DNA from: Acanthamoeba lenticulata | Lineage: Eukaryota > Discosea > Longamoebia > Acanthamoebidae | Direction: 5' to 3' | Assembly (NCBI GenBank): GCA_002179805.1 | Contig: NAVB01000141.1 | Location: 1 to 52,218 of the forward strand | Length of the DNA stretch: 52,218 nucleotides | Shown here: piece by piece, positions 32,171 to 41,932 of the stretch | How the letters are laid out: every line of letters begins with the position of its first letter | How positions within the stretch are numbered: the first letter of the stretch is position 1 | Made by a program: the position numbers and the translations under genes | The notes under the pieces: generated by a model | Databases searched by the model: none | Seen by the model: the letters and a program-made list of their open reading frames with translations, nothing else | Told to the model about the DNA's origin: nothing

Positions 32171-35100
32171 ATGCAAGTGAATGTGGACGTGGAGGCCTGG
32201 CTAAGCGCCAAATTAGAAAATCCTTGGTCTTCTGAGCGACTGGCATCGACTCTGTCGGTGCCAACGCTGCAGCAGATCAAATCGCGTTTCGCATTACTCG
32301 ACACACCTATCAAGCTTCGTCTGCTCTTCTCATTTGCCTCTCTACGAAAAAAGCTCAAAGATGAACTGGAAGCTGAGGTGAGAGATCTGCTCACGCTGAG
32401 CAGTGAAGATGACGACGAATGGGTGCGCGTCGTCTCGAAGATGCTGGAAGTGCTCCTTCAGGAGGGGCCGAACGAAGAGGGGGCGGGCGTAAGGGGCGAC
32501 ATGGGGAGAAATGGATCCTTATCGGCAGCGCTGCCAGACAGCCGACTCGAATCGCTTGCCAGAGCCCTCAACAATGAACATTTTACAGACGTAATCGAGC
32601 AAGTTCGACAGCGGCGTACGACTGCCACTCAATTTATGTCACTTATGTTTAATTAATATTAATTAATCAACATGTGCTTGTGCAGTGGAGGAACGACCAG
32701 AACCCGTTCGCTTCTATCCTCTTGAATTTTCTTTCCTCAACAAGTATGTAGCTTCCTCCTCCTTCTTCTTCATCGCCCGCGCTGGCGTTGACCATACATT
32801 CTCATCGTGATGGGACACGTCGCATTGCGCGTGTGCGTAGAGAGCTCGTGCCCGAACTGCCCACCACAACAGAGCCGCACTTCAGGCTCAAGAAGCCGCT
32901 CGAGGAGCCCGCCCCACCACCAGCCCTTCTCAAGCGCTCCACCTCCAAGACCGGCCCCTTCAGGGGCTCGGCGACTCCAGACCTGTCAAGCACGACAGAG
33001 AAGGCCAGCAGCCTGTCCAAGTCTGGCGGGAGCCACATCCCCCGAACGATGTCGCTCGGCGGCTCGAGCCCGAGCCTCCGCAGCAGCGGCAGCGGCAGTG
33101 CCGGCGGCATCGGCTCCACCGATAGGTGCGGTGATGAGGGCGGGACCAGAGGCAGGCGCGGCTTGCTGACGCGCGCGTGGCTTCTTCGCGTTTTTGCACA
33201 ACAGAGGCATCAAGCGAAGCCTCAACGCGTCGCGGGGCAGCCTGAGCGGCCTGTCGTCTTCGCAGAAGAAGCTGCGCGTGCTCGACCTCGACGAGGTGCT
33301 GGGCATGGAGCGCAACCAAGAGGTCGAGAAGGCCAAGAAGAAATCTGGTTCGTGCCCTTCTCTTCCGCCCACCCTGCCCCACCATCTCACGGGCGTCCTC
33401 ATCCTCATCCTCATGTGTCGTGTTGTGAGAACAGCGGAGGAGGAACAGGAGAAGGAGCGACGTCGGAAGGAGAAGCACGACGCCGCAGAGGCCAAGCGGC
33501 AGGAACGAGAGGAGAAGAAGAAGAAGCGAAATGAAGAGCTCGAGAAGCGCAAGGCCAAGAAGGAGGAAGAGAAGGCCGAGAAGGAGGGTTCGTGGCCCAA
33601 TCCCCCCCCCCAAACCCTTTTCCTCTTTCTTCTCTTCTCTGGTGGTTGGCGCCGCTGACCCGCGCAACATCGGCCCGGCAGCCAAGCGCAAGGAGCGCAT
33701 CGCGGCGCAGGCGCAGGCCAAGGCGCAGCGGAAAGCGGCTGTGGCGGCCGCAGCCGCCTCGAAGAAAACCTCTTCTGGTGCGCCCTCCCACCACACCGTC
33801 GATAGATGATCAGGCTGCCTGTTGATGATCATGCTCATGCTCATGACGCGTACACGTCAGCAGCCTCGCCCGACCGATCGCCGGAGATGTCGCCCAACGT
33901 GGAGTCACCGTCGACCACGCCTGCGCAGACGCCCACCTTCTCCCCCCTCGCCAGTACGTTACGCGCCTGGCCCCTTATTTCCCTTTATTTTTTCTTTATC
34001 GAAACAAAAACTGACATTATGCGGTGATGATGCGTGAAAAGGCCCATTCATGCCCACACCGTCGTCGCTACAGCGCCCGTCGGGCCTTGCCTCGTCCGCC
34101 ACTACCGCTCTCACGGGCACCCTCAACGGTACGGCCGTCTGTGGTGCATGCGGCTACAAGAAGAAGAAGAAGAAGAAAAAAGAACCAGTGTGCTGACCCA
34201 CAAATCACTGGATGATCGGCCACTGCAGCTTCCGGCGGGATCGGGATGACCGTGGGCGGCGGCGTCGGGGCGCTCGGGTCCGGCGGCATCTCGACGGTGC
34301 CGGGCGGCCCGACGTCGGGCCCCTACGCGGCCTCGTCCCTCTCGTCGGCCCTCCACGCCACGGGATCAGCGGCCACCCAGCCCGGCATGAAGGTACCGTC
34401 GGCCTTGCTTGCCCCCTTCCCTTGGCCAGCTCGCAAGCTTGAGATTGATCAGAGCTGATGGTTGACGTTCTCTTGCGTGACGCGCGCGTGTGCAGCCATA
34501 CGCCTATGGCGTGCCAGGCGGCGCGGCCGGCGGCGCGGCTCCGGGCTACCTGCAGGCCACACGAACCGGTGGGCCGGCCTCGTCGCTGCTCTCGCAGGCC
34601 CTGCACCCGTCCCAGTCGTCCGCACAAAGCGCCTTCCCGGGCCAATCACCGGTACTCTCTCATCACGCCGTGCGCGCCGGCACGGCTCAGCTAAACAATC
34701 CTCCTTTCCTTCTTTCCTTCTTCTCGGTGCAGTCGCAGTCGCTGCTATCGGCCTTCTCGACGTCGTCGCGGCCAATGGCGCCGCAGGCTTCCCAGCCGCC
34801 CTCGTCGCTCCTGTCGGCCTACATGAGCCAGCAACCCTCCCGTGCGTCCTCAGCCCCCGCGCGCGTGCGTGTCGCATGACGCCACATGGCCACCACCTCT
34901 GACGCCGCATGGACTGCGCAGACGCGGGGGCGGGCTACGGATCGGCGCTGGGCGGCCTGGGCGGAGCGCCGTCCATGCTGCAGCCCTACGGGCAGGGCGC
35001 GCCGCAGCAGCCGCAGCAGCCGGCGGCGGCGGGGGCGGGCCTCGGCGTGCCGGGCAACCTGCTGGACCAGGCCAACCGCCTGAGCGACCGCGACCGGCAG

Positions 35101-35421
35101 CTCCTGGTGGCCTTTCTCAAGGGCGAGTCGCCCGGCCAGCTCCCCACGCACGGCATCCGCCAAATCCTCCTCAACGAGGAGGAGAAGCTGGGCGAAGGCG
35201 GGATGCGGTATCTGGAGCAGATCATTTTTGAAATCAATTATCAGAGCGGGTGCGTCCCCCACCCGCCTCTCCACCAACCTCCAAGTGGACAAGCTCATCA
35301 TGATGATGCGTTGTGGTGGTCGTCTTGTTGTTGCAGGTCGTGGCGCAAGCTGCGGCGGAAGAAGGTCATCCCGACGGGAGCCCCGACGTCGGCGGCCGAG
35401 CCGCCCAAGACCGAAGCGTGA
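32171..35421 (+). CDS. NELFA: NELF-A homologue (negative elongation factor A)
   Basis: NELF-A is the subunit of the negative elongation factor that holds RNA polymerase II near promoters together with DSIF. The N-terminal HDAg-like helical domain reads VEAWLSAKLENPWSSERLAS, IKLRLLFSFASLRKKLKDEL and DEWVRVVSKMLEVLLQE, matching the order and spacing of animal NELF-A. A later exon has ELPTTTEPHFRLKKPLEEPA, recalling the basic polymerase-binding linker, then KKLRVLDLDEVLG, a Lys/Glu-rich coiled region (about 33430-33590) and long Ser/Pro/Gly/Ala-rich disorder. The C-terminal signature is intact: ANRLSDRDRQLLVAFLKGES, IIFEINYQSG and then WRKLRRKKVIPTG, as in the animal VFEMNY-xxx-W-R-KKYKP ending. 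About ten exons are visible, with G- or C-tract introns. An 18-bp AT palindrome lies in the first intron. Confidence 0.88.
32649..32666. repeat. 18-bp AT-only palindrome in the first NELFA intron
   Basis: TTAATTAATATTAATTAA is a perfect palindrome just inside the first intron of the NELF-A gene. A functional role is not evident. Confidence 0.7.
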
Positions 35422-35569
35422 ACGGCACGCAGCCTATGTGTGTGGGGGGCGTACGACGACTACTCAAACAAAAATTTATTATTACTATCGCACAAACACT
35501 GCTGCGTGCCCCGCGAAGAGGCCTCGATCCATCGTGTCTTTGATCATCAACATCATCATCATCCATCAT

Positions 35570-38127
35570 CTAGTAGATGTGCAGTTGGCCGTTGAAGAAG
35601 ATTTGGTTCAGCTTTTGCTTGTTCTCGGGCGTCGTTTGTGGCCCGAACTGCAGGTCCGTTATGCGCAGCTTCACCGCCTGGCAACGGTGGCGGAGGTGTG
35701 TTAAGCAGTTGTGGTTGTGTGCGCAGCGATCCCAAAAGAAAAAGAAGGACCGCACCTCCAGCTCGTTGATGGCGGCGTTGAAGAACATGGAGAGGCGCCA
35801 CTCGAAAACAAACTCGTTCTCCGGGTCGGGCCCGCGCGCTCCTGCGTAGTTGACATCGCGGAATTAGATCATCCTTGCTCCAACCCTTCTGTGCCTGGTG
35901 CGCGTGGTGGAGGCCCAGCGTACCGACGGACATCTCTCGCCGGGTGTGGGTGACGACGGCGCCGTTGGGGGCGAGGTTCACGTGCACGCGCCAGCCGTCC
36001 TTGGTGCGCACGTCCTTGGTGAGGATGGTCTTGGTCACCTTGTGCTTGATCTCGTAGGCCGTCGACAGGATGACGCCCTGGTGGATGGCCTTCAGGATCC
36101 CCTCCGTCCGTGGCCCGACGCCGTTCTTGATGATGGCCTGCATGATCATCCCCATGTCCATCTTCTCCGCCGTGCCGTTTTTCCTGTCGTAGACATCACC
36201 ATCATCCTCGTCAACATCAACATCAACATCAACGTCATCCACCAATAGGTTGACCAAGAGAAGAGGGGGGGCCTCCTACCGGTAGAAGTCGAACGAGTTC
36301 TTGACCTGCAGGGCGGTCTCTCTAGGCTCGAGCGCCTCCGCGATTCTGTACACGAGCGACGACAGCGTCTGCCCAGCAACCGCCCAATCCCCCCCAGGAG
36401 AGTCAGTTCGAGCGGAGAGCTCCGAGATCGGCGCGCGGGGGACGGGCGCGGGGAAGCACCTCGAACTGCTGCATGCGCGCTGAGAGGCCGTTGACGCTGT
36501 CGTCTTTGCCGATCGTCGATGGCCGCGAGGGGAGGGAGCCCCCCACCTTCTGCACCATCTCCTCCCGCTCCTGTGCGTACCACCCCCCATCAAGGACGTC
36601 AGTCACCCGGGTCTCGTGGGAGGAGGTCTGCATGTCGTCGTCGTCGCCAGACGCAAGACAACGGACCTGCTTCCAGTCGGCGAGGCACTTCTGAAAGGCG
36701 GCGCTGTCCTCGCGCGAGTAGAACGCAAACCCGACCGTGCAGTCTGCGTCACCGCGCCAGTCGCGTGTGAGAATAAATTTTTTCAATACAAGAACTGTGG
36801 CCAATGGCGTGAAGGGAGAAGGGAGCACGCGGACCTTCGTCGGGGATGGCAAAGTAGCGCGTCGAGTCCTTCGTGGAGACGAGGATGGCGGCGTCTTGCT
36901 TCTCCACGATCATGCACTCGGCGTCCTGGTCGTAGAGGTAGAGCGAGGCCGTGCCGCGCACCGAGTTGAGCACCAGCGAGACGAGACCGTTGATCTCGGC
37001 CGGCGGCCACGCCGATGCCCTGCAAATAGGGAAATAAATATAAATATAAATATAAATATAAATATAAATATAAATATAAATATAAATATAAAATTAAAAT
37101 GTTGGAAAACAAAGAACGAAAGAAAGAGAGACGAAGGGAGGAAAAGGGCGTACAATCGGGTACTGTCGCACTTGTGGGGCACGTTGGCGCAGACGGAGAC
37201 GTACCAGGTCGTCGACGCATCAAAGTAGATCTCCTCGATCTCGTCCTCGCCTTCGCTGTCTGCACCCGAATTCAATAAATAAAGATAAAAAATAATAATA
37301 AATAATAAAGAAATAATGAATAAATGAACGCGGAGGTGACGTGCGGAGGCGTACGAGAGACGCTGTTGCGCTTGCCCACGAGCTCCTGTCTGTCGCCGTA
37401 GACCGAGCTCCCGTTCGTTTCGCACTTTTTCTTCTTTTCCTGCGGTCAGTTGCGGCACGCGTGGCGTGTGAGGGGCTTGGGCCAACGCGCGTGCGTTTGG
37501 GGGGCGAGACGGTTCGCGAGGAGGAGGACGAAGGGACGAAGCGGGGAGGGGAAGAGGACCTCCTCGCTGGGCAGATCACGAAAGTCCGTCCGCTTCACCT
37601 CGAGCGTCGTGCGGTCACACAGGCGCGGCAGGTCTGCGCGCGCAGTTCCCACGGTGTCCCTCTCATGAGGCGAGCAAACAAAAAAAAAGAGCGAAGAGTG
37701 AAGGAGAAGAGGCAGAGCGAAGGCCGAAGACGAATAAGAAACAAAACATAAATAAACATATATATAAATATAAAATAAACATATATATAAAAATATAAAT
37801 AAATATAAATAAATAACAACGAACCGCCGTGTACGGGGAGGTTGGTGATGGGCTTCTGCCACATCTTCGTAAGCTCTTCCTTGAGGTCCCAGTGCATCGA
37901 GACCGGACGCATCAGTCCTGCCCCGCAACCCCAAAGCAGAGTCGAAAATCAGCATGCTGGCATTTCTTGTGGGCAAATGCAGCCGAATGCGAATCGATCC
38001 GGAGCGATGAGGCAAGATGGGGGACAAACAGACCTGTTTTGGCATCGCCGTCGAGCGTGTGGTCTTTGTCGCCTCTAATCTTGACGCGCACTTTCCGCAG
38101 CGTATTACGCCCCAAGATCTTCCTCAT
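35570..38127 (-). CDS. Unassigned protein with a NECAP/PH-like domain
   Basis: This multi-exon gene starts with MRKILGRNTLRKVRVKIRGD (38127), joined in frame to GLMRPVSMHWDLKEELTKMW and DLPRLCDRTTLEVKRTDFRD. A segment of about 110 residues (IYFDASTTWYVSVCANVPH, then EINGLVSLVLNSVRGTASLY, STKDSTRYFAIPDE and VGFAFYSREDSAAFQKCLAD) has the strand and helix pattern of the PH-like domain of NECAP and related EVH1/PH folds, including the DS(S/T)RYF and final amphipathic-helix landmarks. The C-terminal half (SSLVYRIAEALEPRETALQV, KHKVTKTILTKDVRTKDGWR, FEWRLSMFFNAAINELEVR, LRITDLQFGPQTTPENKQKL) is not a domain I recognise. The introns contain ATAAAT and CATCAA repeats. It could be a trafficking adaptor, but that is inference from the PH-like segment only. 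Confidence 0.6.
37033..37093. repeat. ATAAAT hexanucleotide tandem repeat (intron)
   Basis: About ten tandem ATAAAT units lie in an intron of the PH-like gene, which is the most AT-rich spot of an otherwise GC-rich stretch. A second AT-rich, less regular array of ATAAAT and CATATATATA motifs occupies about 37744-37817 in another intron of the same gene. Confidence 0.9.
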
Positions 38128-38463
38128 TTTTGCTTGGGCTACGGCAGGATTTGCTCGTTTGGGGACTTCCTTCGATATACCAGAAGACGGGAGAGCACAC
38201 AGCAAGCACGGGGCGGTCCGGGTGGCACGTTCGCTCTGTTCTTCCGCGTGTTTGAATTATCGACGCATTTCTTTTCATTTGTGCACGGAGGCAGCTAAAT
38301 TTCCGTGTAACGGCTATGAATTATAAATGAACTCTTTTTCCATTTATGATATGCGGATTAAAATATATTGTTGTCACCAATCGGTGCAGTTGAATAAACA
38401 TATCAAGGGAGAGAAGGTAGCTCGCCTTCTGTCCTCAAAACTCTGTTGGGGATAGAGGCCCGC
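38128..38463. other. Intergenic region, AT-rich
   Basis: This lies between the 5' end of the PH-like gene and the 3' end of the cyst-wall lectin gene, both on the minus strand. The right half (38310-38400) is markedly AT-rich and probably contains 3' processing signals for the lectin. No gene is seen. Confidence 0.5.
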
Positions 38464-39729
38464 TTAAGCGCAGGTGAGGGAACCGAGGGAGATCGTGGGA
38501 GCGTCGGGCGTGGTGCCCTTGGCGTAGCGCTCGACGACGCCGGCGCCCTGGCTGGCGCCCACAAGGAGGTTGCCGTAGTTGAAGGCGACGTTGAAGACGG
38601 TCTCGGAGACCTTGTTGAGCTCCCACCACTGGCTGATGCTGGTGCCAGAGGCCAGGGTGAAGGTGAGCTGCGCGCCGTTGATGGGCTTGCTGCCGGTGTT
38701 CTTGGTGGTGATGTCGTAGATCTGGTACGAGTAGCCGTTGTCATCCCACTTGCCACCGCTGTTCTCCGAGCGGGCGACGAGCGAGACGGTGGCCGAGCAG
38801 CCCTGAGCGGGCGAGGGCTGGGGCGAGCCGACGACGACCGGGCTGGCCGAGGGGGAAGCCGAGGCGGAGGGCGACGGAGCGGCGGGCGAGGCCGAAGGGG
38901 CCGAGTCGTAGTTGCAAGTGGCAACGCCGGGGATGAAGCCGGGCGCCTTCTGCGCGCCAGCCGAGAGCGGGGACTTGACGATGTAGCCAGCGCCCTGCGA
39001 GGCACCGACCTGGATGGCGCCCCACGGGGTGGGGATGACGAACACGTCGAGCACCTGGCCGTTGAGGGTCTCGCGCTCGAGGTTCCAGAACTGGTAGATG
39101 GAGTCCTGGTTGCTGGCCAGCTGGAAGCTGATCTCAGCCTTGGTCACAGGGTAGGAGCCGTTGTTGGTGATGGCCAGGTCGTAGATCTGGAACTGGAAGT
39201 CGCCCTCGGTCCAGTAGCCGCCGTTGCCGGAGCGCGTGGTCTGGGTCACCTTGACGGTGCAGCTCGACGGGGTGAGGCTCGGCTGGGGTGTGGACACCAC
39301 AGTCGACGGCGAAGGAGCGGCGGGCGAAGCCGAGGCCGAAGGGGCGGCAGGCGAGGCGCTGGGCGACGAGGCGGTGCCGCACGACGTGGCGGTCACGGTG
39401 ATGGTGGCCTGGTTGACCGACTTGATGATGTAGCCGAAGCTGTGCGACTGGCCGGCCGGGATGCCGCCATAGAGGACGCGGTAGTCAGGCAGGCGGAAGG
39501 TGCCGTCGGCCTCCTTGACGAGCTCCCAGTACTGGTCGAGATCACCACCGAGGGTGAGCGTGACAGAGGTGACGGCTTCAGAGCCGGCCACAAGCTGCGA
39601 GTTCCACTGCGAGTAGACCTGCCCGTTGGAGGTCCACGAGCTGCCGAGGGTCTGCTGCACCGTAACGCTGCAGTCGGCCGCGGCGTAGGTGACGAAGAGG
39701 GCCAGAAGGAAGGCCAGAGAAAGCTTCAT
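38464..39729 (-). CDS. Three-CBM49 secreted lectin (Luke-type cyst-wall protein)
   Basis: This is an uninterrupted reading frame of about 420 residues. The signal peptide MKLSLAFLLALFVTYAAA starts at the ATG at 39729. Three CBM49 cellulose-binding modules follow: residues about 20-115 (QQTLGSSWTSNGQVYSQWNS, QYWELVKEADGTFRLPDYRV), about 155-265 (YWTEGDFQFQIYDLAITNNG, IYQFWNLERETL) and about 315-420 (KWDDNGYSYQIYDITTKNTG, ISQWWELNKVSE). They are joined by spacers made almost only of Ser, Pro and Ala (SPSASPAAPSASASPAAPSP). This is the architecture of Acanthamoeba Luke lectins, which bind cellulose in the cyst wall. Conserved Trp residues sit in each module. No introns were needed, unlike neighbouring genes. 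Expression during encystment is expected from the family, not shown here. Confidence 0.92.
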   Translation of the reverse strand: MKLSLAFLLALFVTYAAADCSVTVQQTLGSSWTSNGQVYSQWNSQLVAGSEAVTSVTLTLGGDLDQYWELVKEADGTFRLPDYRVLYGGIPAGQSHSFGYIIKSVNQATITVTATSCGTASSPSASPAAPSASASPAAPSPSTVVSTPQPSLTPSSCTVKVTQTTRSGNGGYWTEGDFQFQIYDLAITNNGSYPVTKAEISFQLASNQDSIYQFWNLERETLNGQVLDVFVIPTPWGAIQVGASQGAGYIVKSPLSAGAQKAPGFIPGVATCNYDSAPSASPAAPSPSASASPSASPVVVGSPQPSPAQGCSATVSLVARSENSGGKWDDNGYSYQIYDITTKNTGSKPINGAQLTFTLASGTSISQWWELNKVSETVFNVAFNYGNLLVGASQGAGVVERYAKGTTPDAPTISLGSLTCA

Positions 39730-40215
39730 GTTGTTGGTGTTGGAGCTGTTGAATGGTTTGAAGTGGTGGCAAGCCTTAGTTTTAAAGGCCGCTCTGTTCT
39801 TCATGCTTTGGAAACTAACTGGAAAACAGCAACTATCAGATAGCCCATATAACCAGAGCCAATCGGCAAGACCATACTCTCCAGCAGCTCGCCAAGCAGT
39901 GATCTGATTAGAAATGTCATTGAAACCAAGAGCTCAAACTTGACCTGATTGCGTTGTGCAACATTGGGCTCTCCGGCATGCGCTCCAAAAACTCAGCAAT
40001 GGAAAGAATGTTGTTAAGGTGGCGGAGCTGTAGAGTTCGTCAATCAAGGACCGAAAAATGGGCGAAATCTGGGGGACTGCTCCAAGAGGCTGCCATCCTC
40101 AGTCGACCACACAGAACAGAGCCGCACAGCACTTTATCTTCTGTCTTCAGCCCACGAAAAACATTGATAAGCTGCTTCTTTCCACTCTCTTAGTGCACAC
40201 ACACTCTACGTCAAC
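39730..40215. promoter_or_regulatory. Divergent promoter region (lectin / CBS protein), TATA-like site
   Basis: The start codons of the cyst-wall lectin (left, minus) and the four-CBS protein (right, plus) are about 490 bases apart. On the lectin side CTTTAAAAC (39777-39785 on the minus strand), about 50 bases upstream of its ATG, is a reasonable TATA-like box. The rest shows no obvious repeat. Coordinated control of the two genes is possible but not shown. Confidence 0.4.
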
Positions 40216-41666
40216 ATGTCCCTCGTTTCGTTCCTCTCTGCGCACCACGCTGGCGAGCTTGTCTTCGACAAACGCGAGCTCTACGAAATTGACGAGCTCA
40301 CGAGTGTCGAGAAGGCCCTCCAGGTACTTTGCCTCGGTCTCCTCCACTCGTCCTCGAAAGACTAACGACCATGGTGCTCCAGGTGATGAAGGAACATAGC
40401 GTTCGAGCCCTGCCTGTCACACGCCAGCAGGGACACACCAAGACCTACACAGGCATCGTCTCCTCGTTCGACCTCATGGCTTTCATTGGCTTTGCCTCTT
40501 ATGTCAGGTGCGCTTACGTCTTGCTACCGCCCTCAGTCGGCTCGTGCTGACTCATGGCATGGCCTTTCAACCACATACATAGCGACTTGACCGAGGCCAA
40601 GACCGACGAGGAGCGGGCCAAGGCTTTCGAGCAACTGCAAATCTCCACCACAACAGTCAAGGACCTCGTGGGTCAGATCTCTGCGGAGGGCCGTACTTTG
40701 TGGACCTTTGAACCGTCACAGAGTCTCATCACCGTCATCGAGTTCTTTGGAAAGGGTACGCCACCTCTGCCCTTCCCAACCCTCACAACGTTCTTGGCTC
40801 TGACCTGGGCACTCGACGCAGGCGTCCACCGGGCGTTGGTGCAGCAAAAGGACGACCACACGGGCGAGCCCACGTTCCGTCTCCTGTCCCAGACCGACGT
40901 CATTCGCCTTTTGGGCACCCACAAGGATGACCCGCACCTCAAGGACTTCCTGAGCCGGCCGTACGTGAAACAACTCTCGTTGCTTGCTTGCTTTCTTCCA
41001 ATCTTGCAGGGGCAGTAGAGCCTCACATGGGGGCGACGCGCGATGTTGAGCAGAATTGAGGAGCTGCGGTTGTGCAACCCGCTTGGTCGTGGCGAGTATG
41101 ACTGGCCGGTGGTCACCCTCTCGACCAAGACCCCGGCCTTGGAAGGGTTCCGCCTCATGCACACCAAGGACATCCAGGCCATCCCTGTTGTAGACGAGCA
41201 GGGCATCATCGTCACCACCCTCTCGACGGCCGACAGCAAGACCATCGACGCACACAACATCAACAAGTGCCTCTTGCCCGTCACCGGTTCGAGGCTCTTC
41301 TTCTACTCATACTCGGCGTGTTGATCCATTGCTGACCGTCCTTCATTGATGAAACAGAGTTCCTGAAGGAGATCCACGGCGGGCAGCTCATCCACCCGAT
41401 CACGTGCTCGCCCAAGGACACCCTGGGCGAGGTCATCCTGAAGATGAGGGCGGCCACCATCCACAGGCACCAGGTACCCTTCTTGGACCCCTTTCTCCTG
41501 TGCGCAAGAAGAGGACGCACGAAAGAGAGAGCTGAACGCGTTTCGCATCGTCTCGCGGCAGGTGTGGGTGACGGATGCTGCGCAGAAGCCCATCGACGTG
41601 GTGTCGATGACCGACGTCATGCGCGCCCTCAACAAGGAGATCCAGAAGGAGCTGACATCCCAGTAA
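40216..41666 (+). CDS. Four-CBS-domain protein, SNF4/AMPK-gamma-like
   Basis: CBS pairs bind adenine nucleotides. Four repeats are readable: MSLVSFLSAHHAGELVFDKR to VMKEHSVRALPVTR and GIVSSFDLMAFIGFASYV (CBS1); LWTFEPSQSLITVIEFFGKG to VHRALVQQK and LLSQTDVIRLLG (CBS2); VVTLSTKTPALEGFRLMHTK to DIQAIPVVDEQGIIVTTL (CBS3); and LIHPITCSPKDTLGEVILKM to RAATIHRHQVWVTDAAQKPI with DVVSMTDVMRALNKEI (CBS4), ending ELTSQ at 41666. At least six exons are visible. The length and four-CBS layout fit AMPK gamma/SNF4-like proteins, but no N-terminal extension or other domain is present. A general adenylate-sensing CBS protein is equally possible. Confidence 0.85.
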
Positions 41667-41932
41667 ATGCGCGACGATGGATGACCGCTCCTCCTCTGCT
41701 CTCCTCTGCTCTACTTGTCTCATTTTTAAAACACGTTGCACATACATACACACAAACACGAGATACCAGTGTTCCTCTCCCATCGTCGATCATGACGCAG
41801 CTTTTATTTCTCCTCCTCTGGCCAGAGCCAAGCCGCGGGCGAGAGGGCCTCTCGGCCGCCTCAGCAACGACTGCTCGGTTTGCAGACCAGCTGCTCCCTT
41901 TGGTGGTGGGGGACGGGGAACTGGTCTCGGTC

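Noticed and set aside
38446..39843. Long plus-strand open frame opposite the CBM49 lectin
   Set aside because: Its Gly/Arg/Val-rich composition is that of an antisense shadow of a GC-rich gene. The minus-strand frame has a signal peptide and three clear domains.
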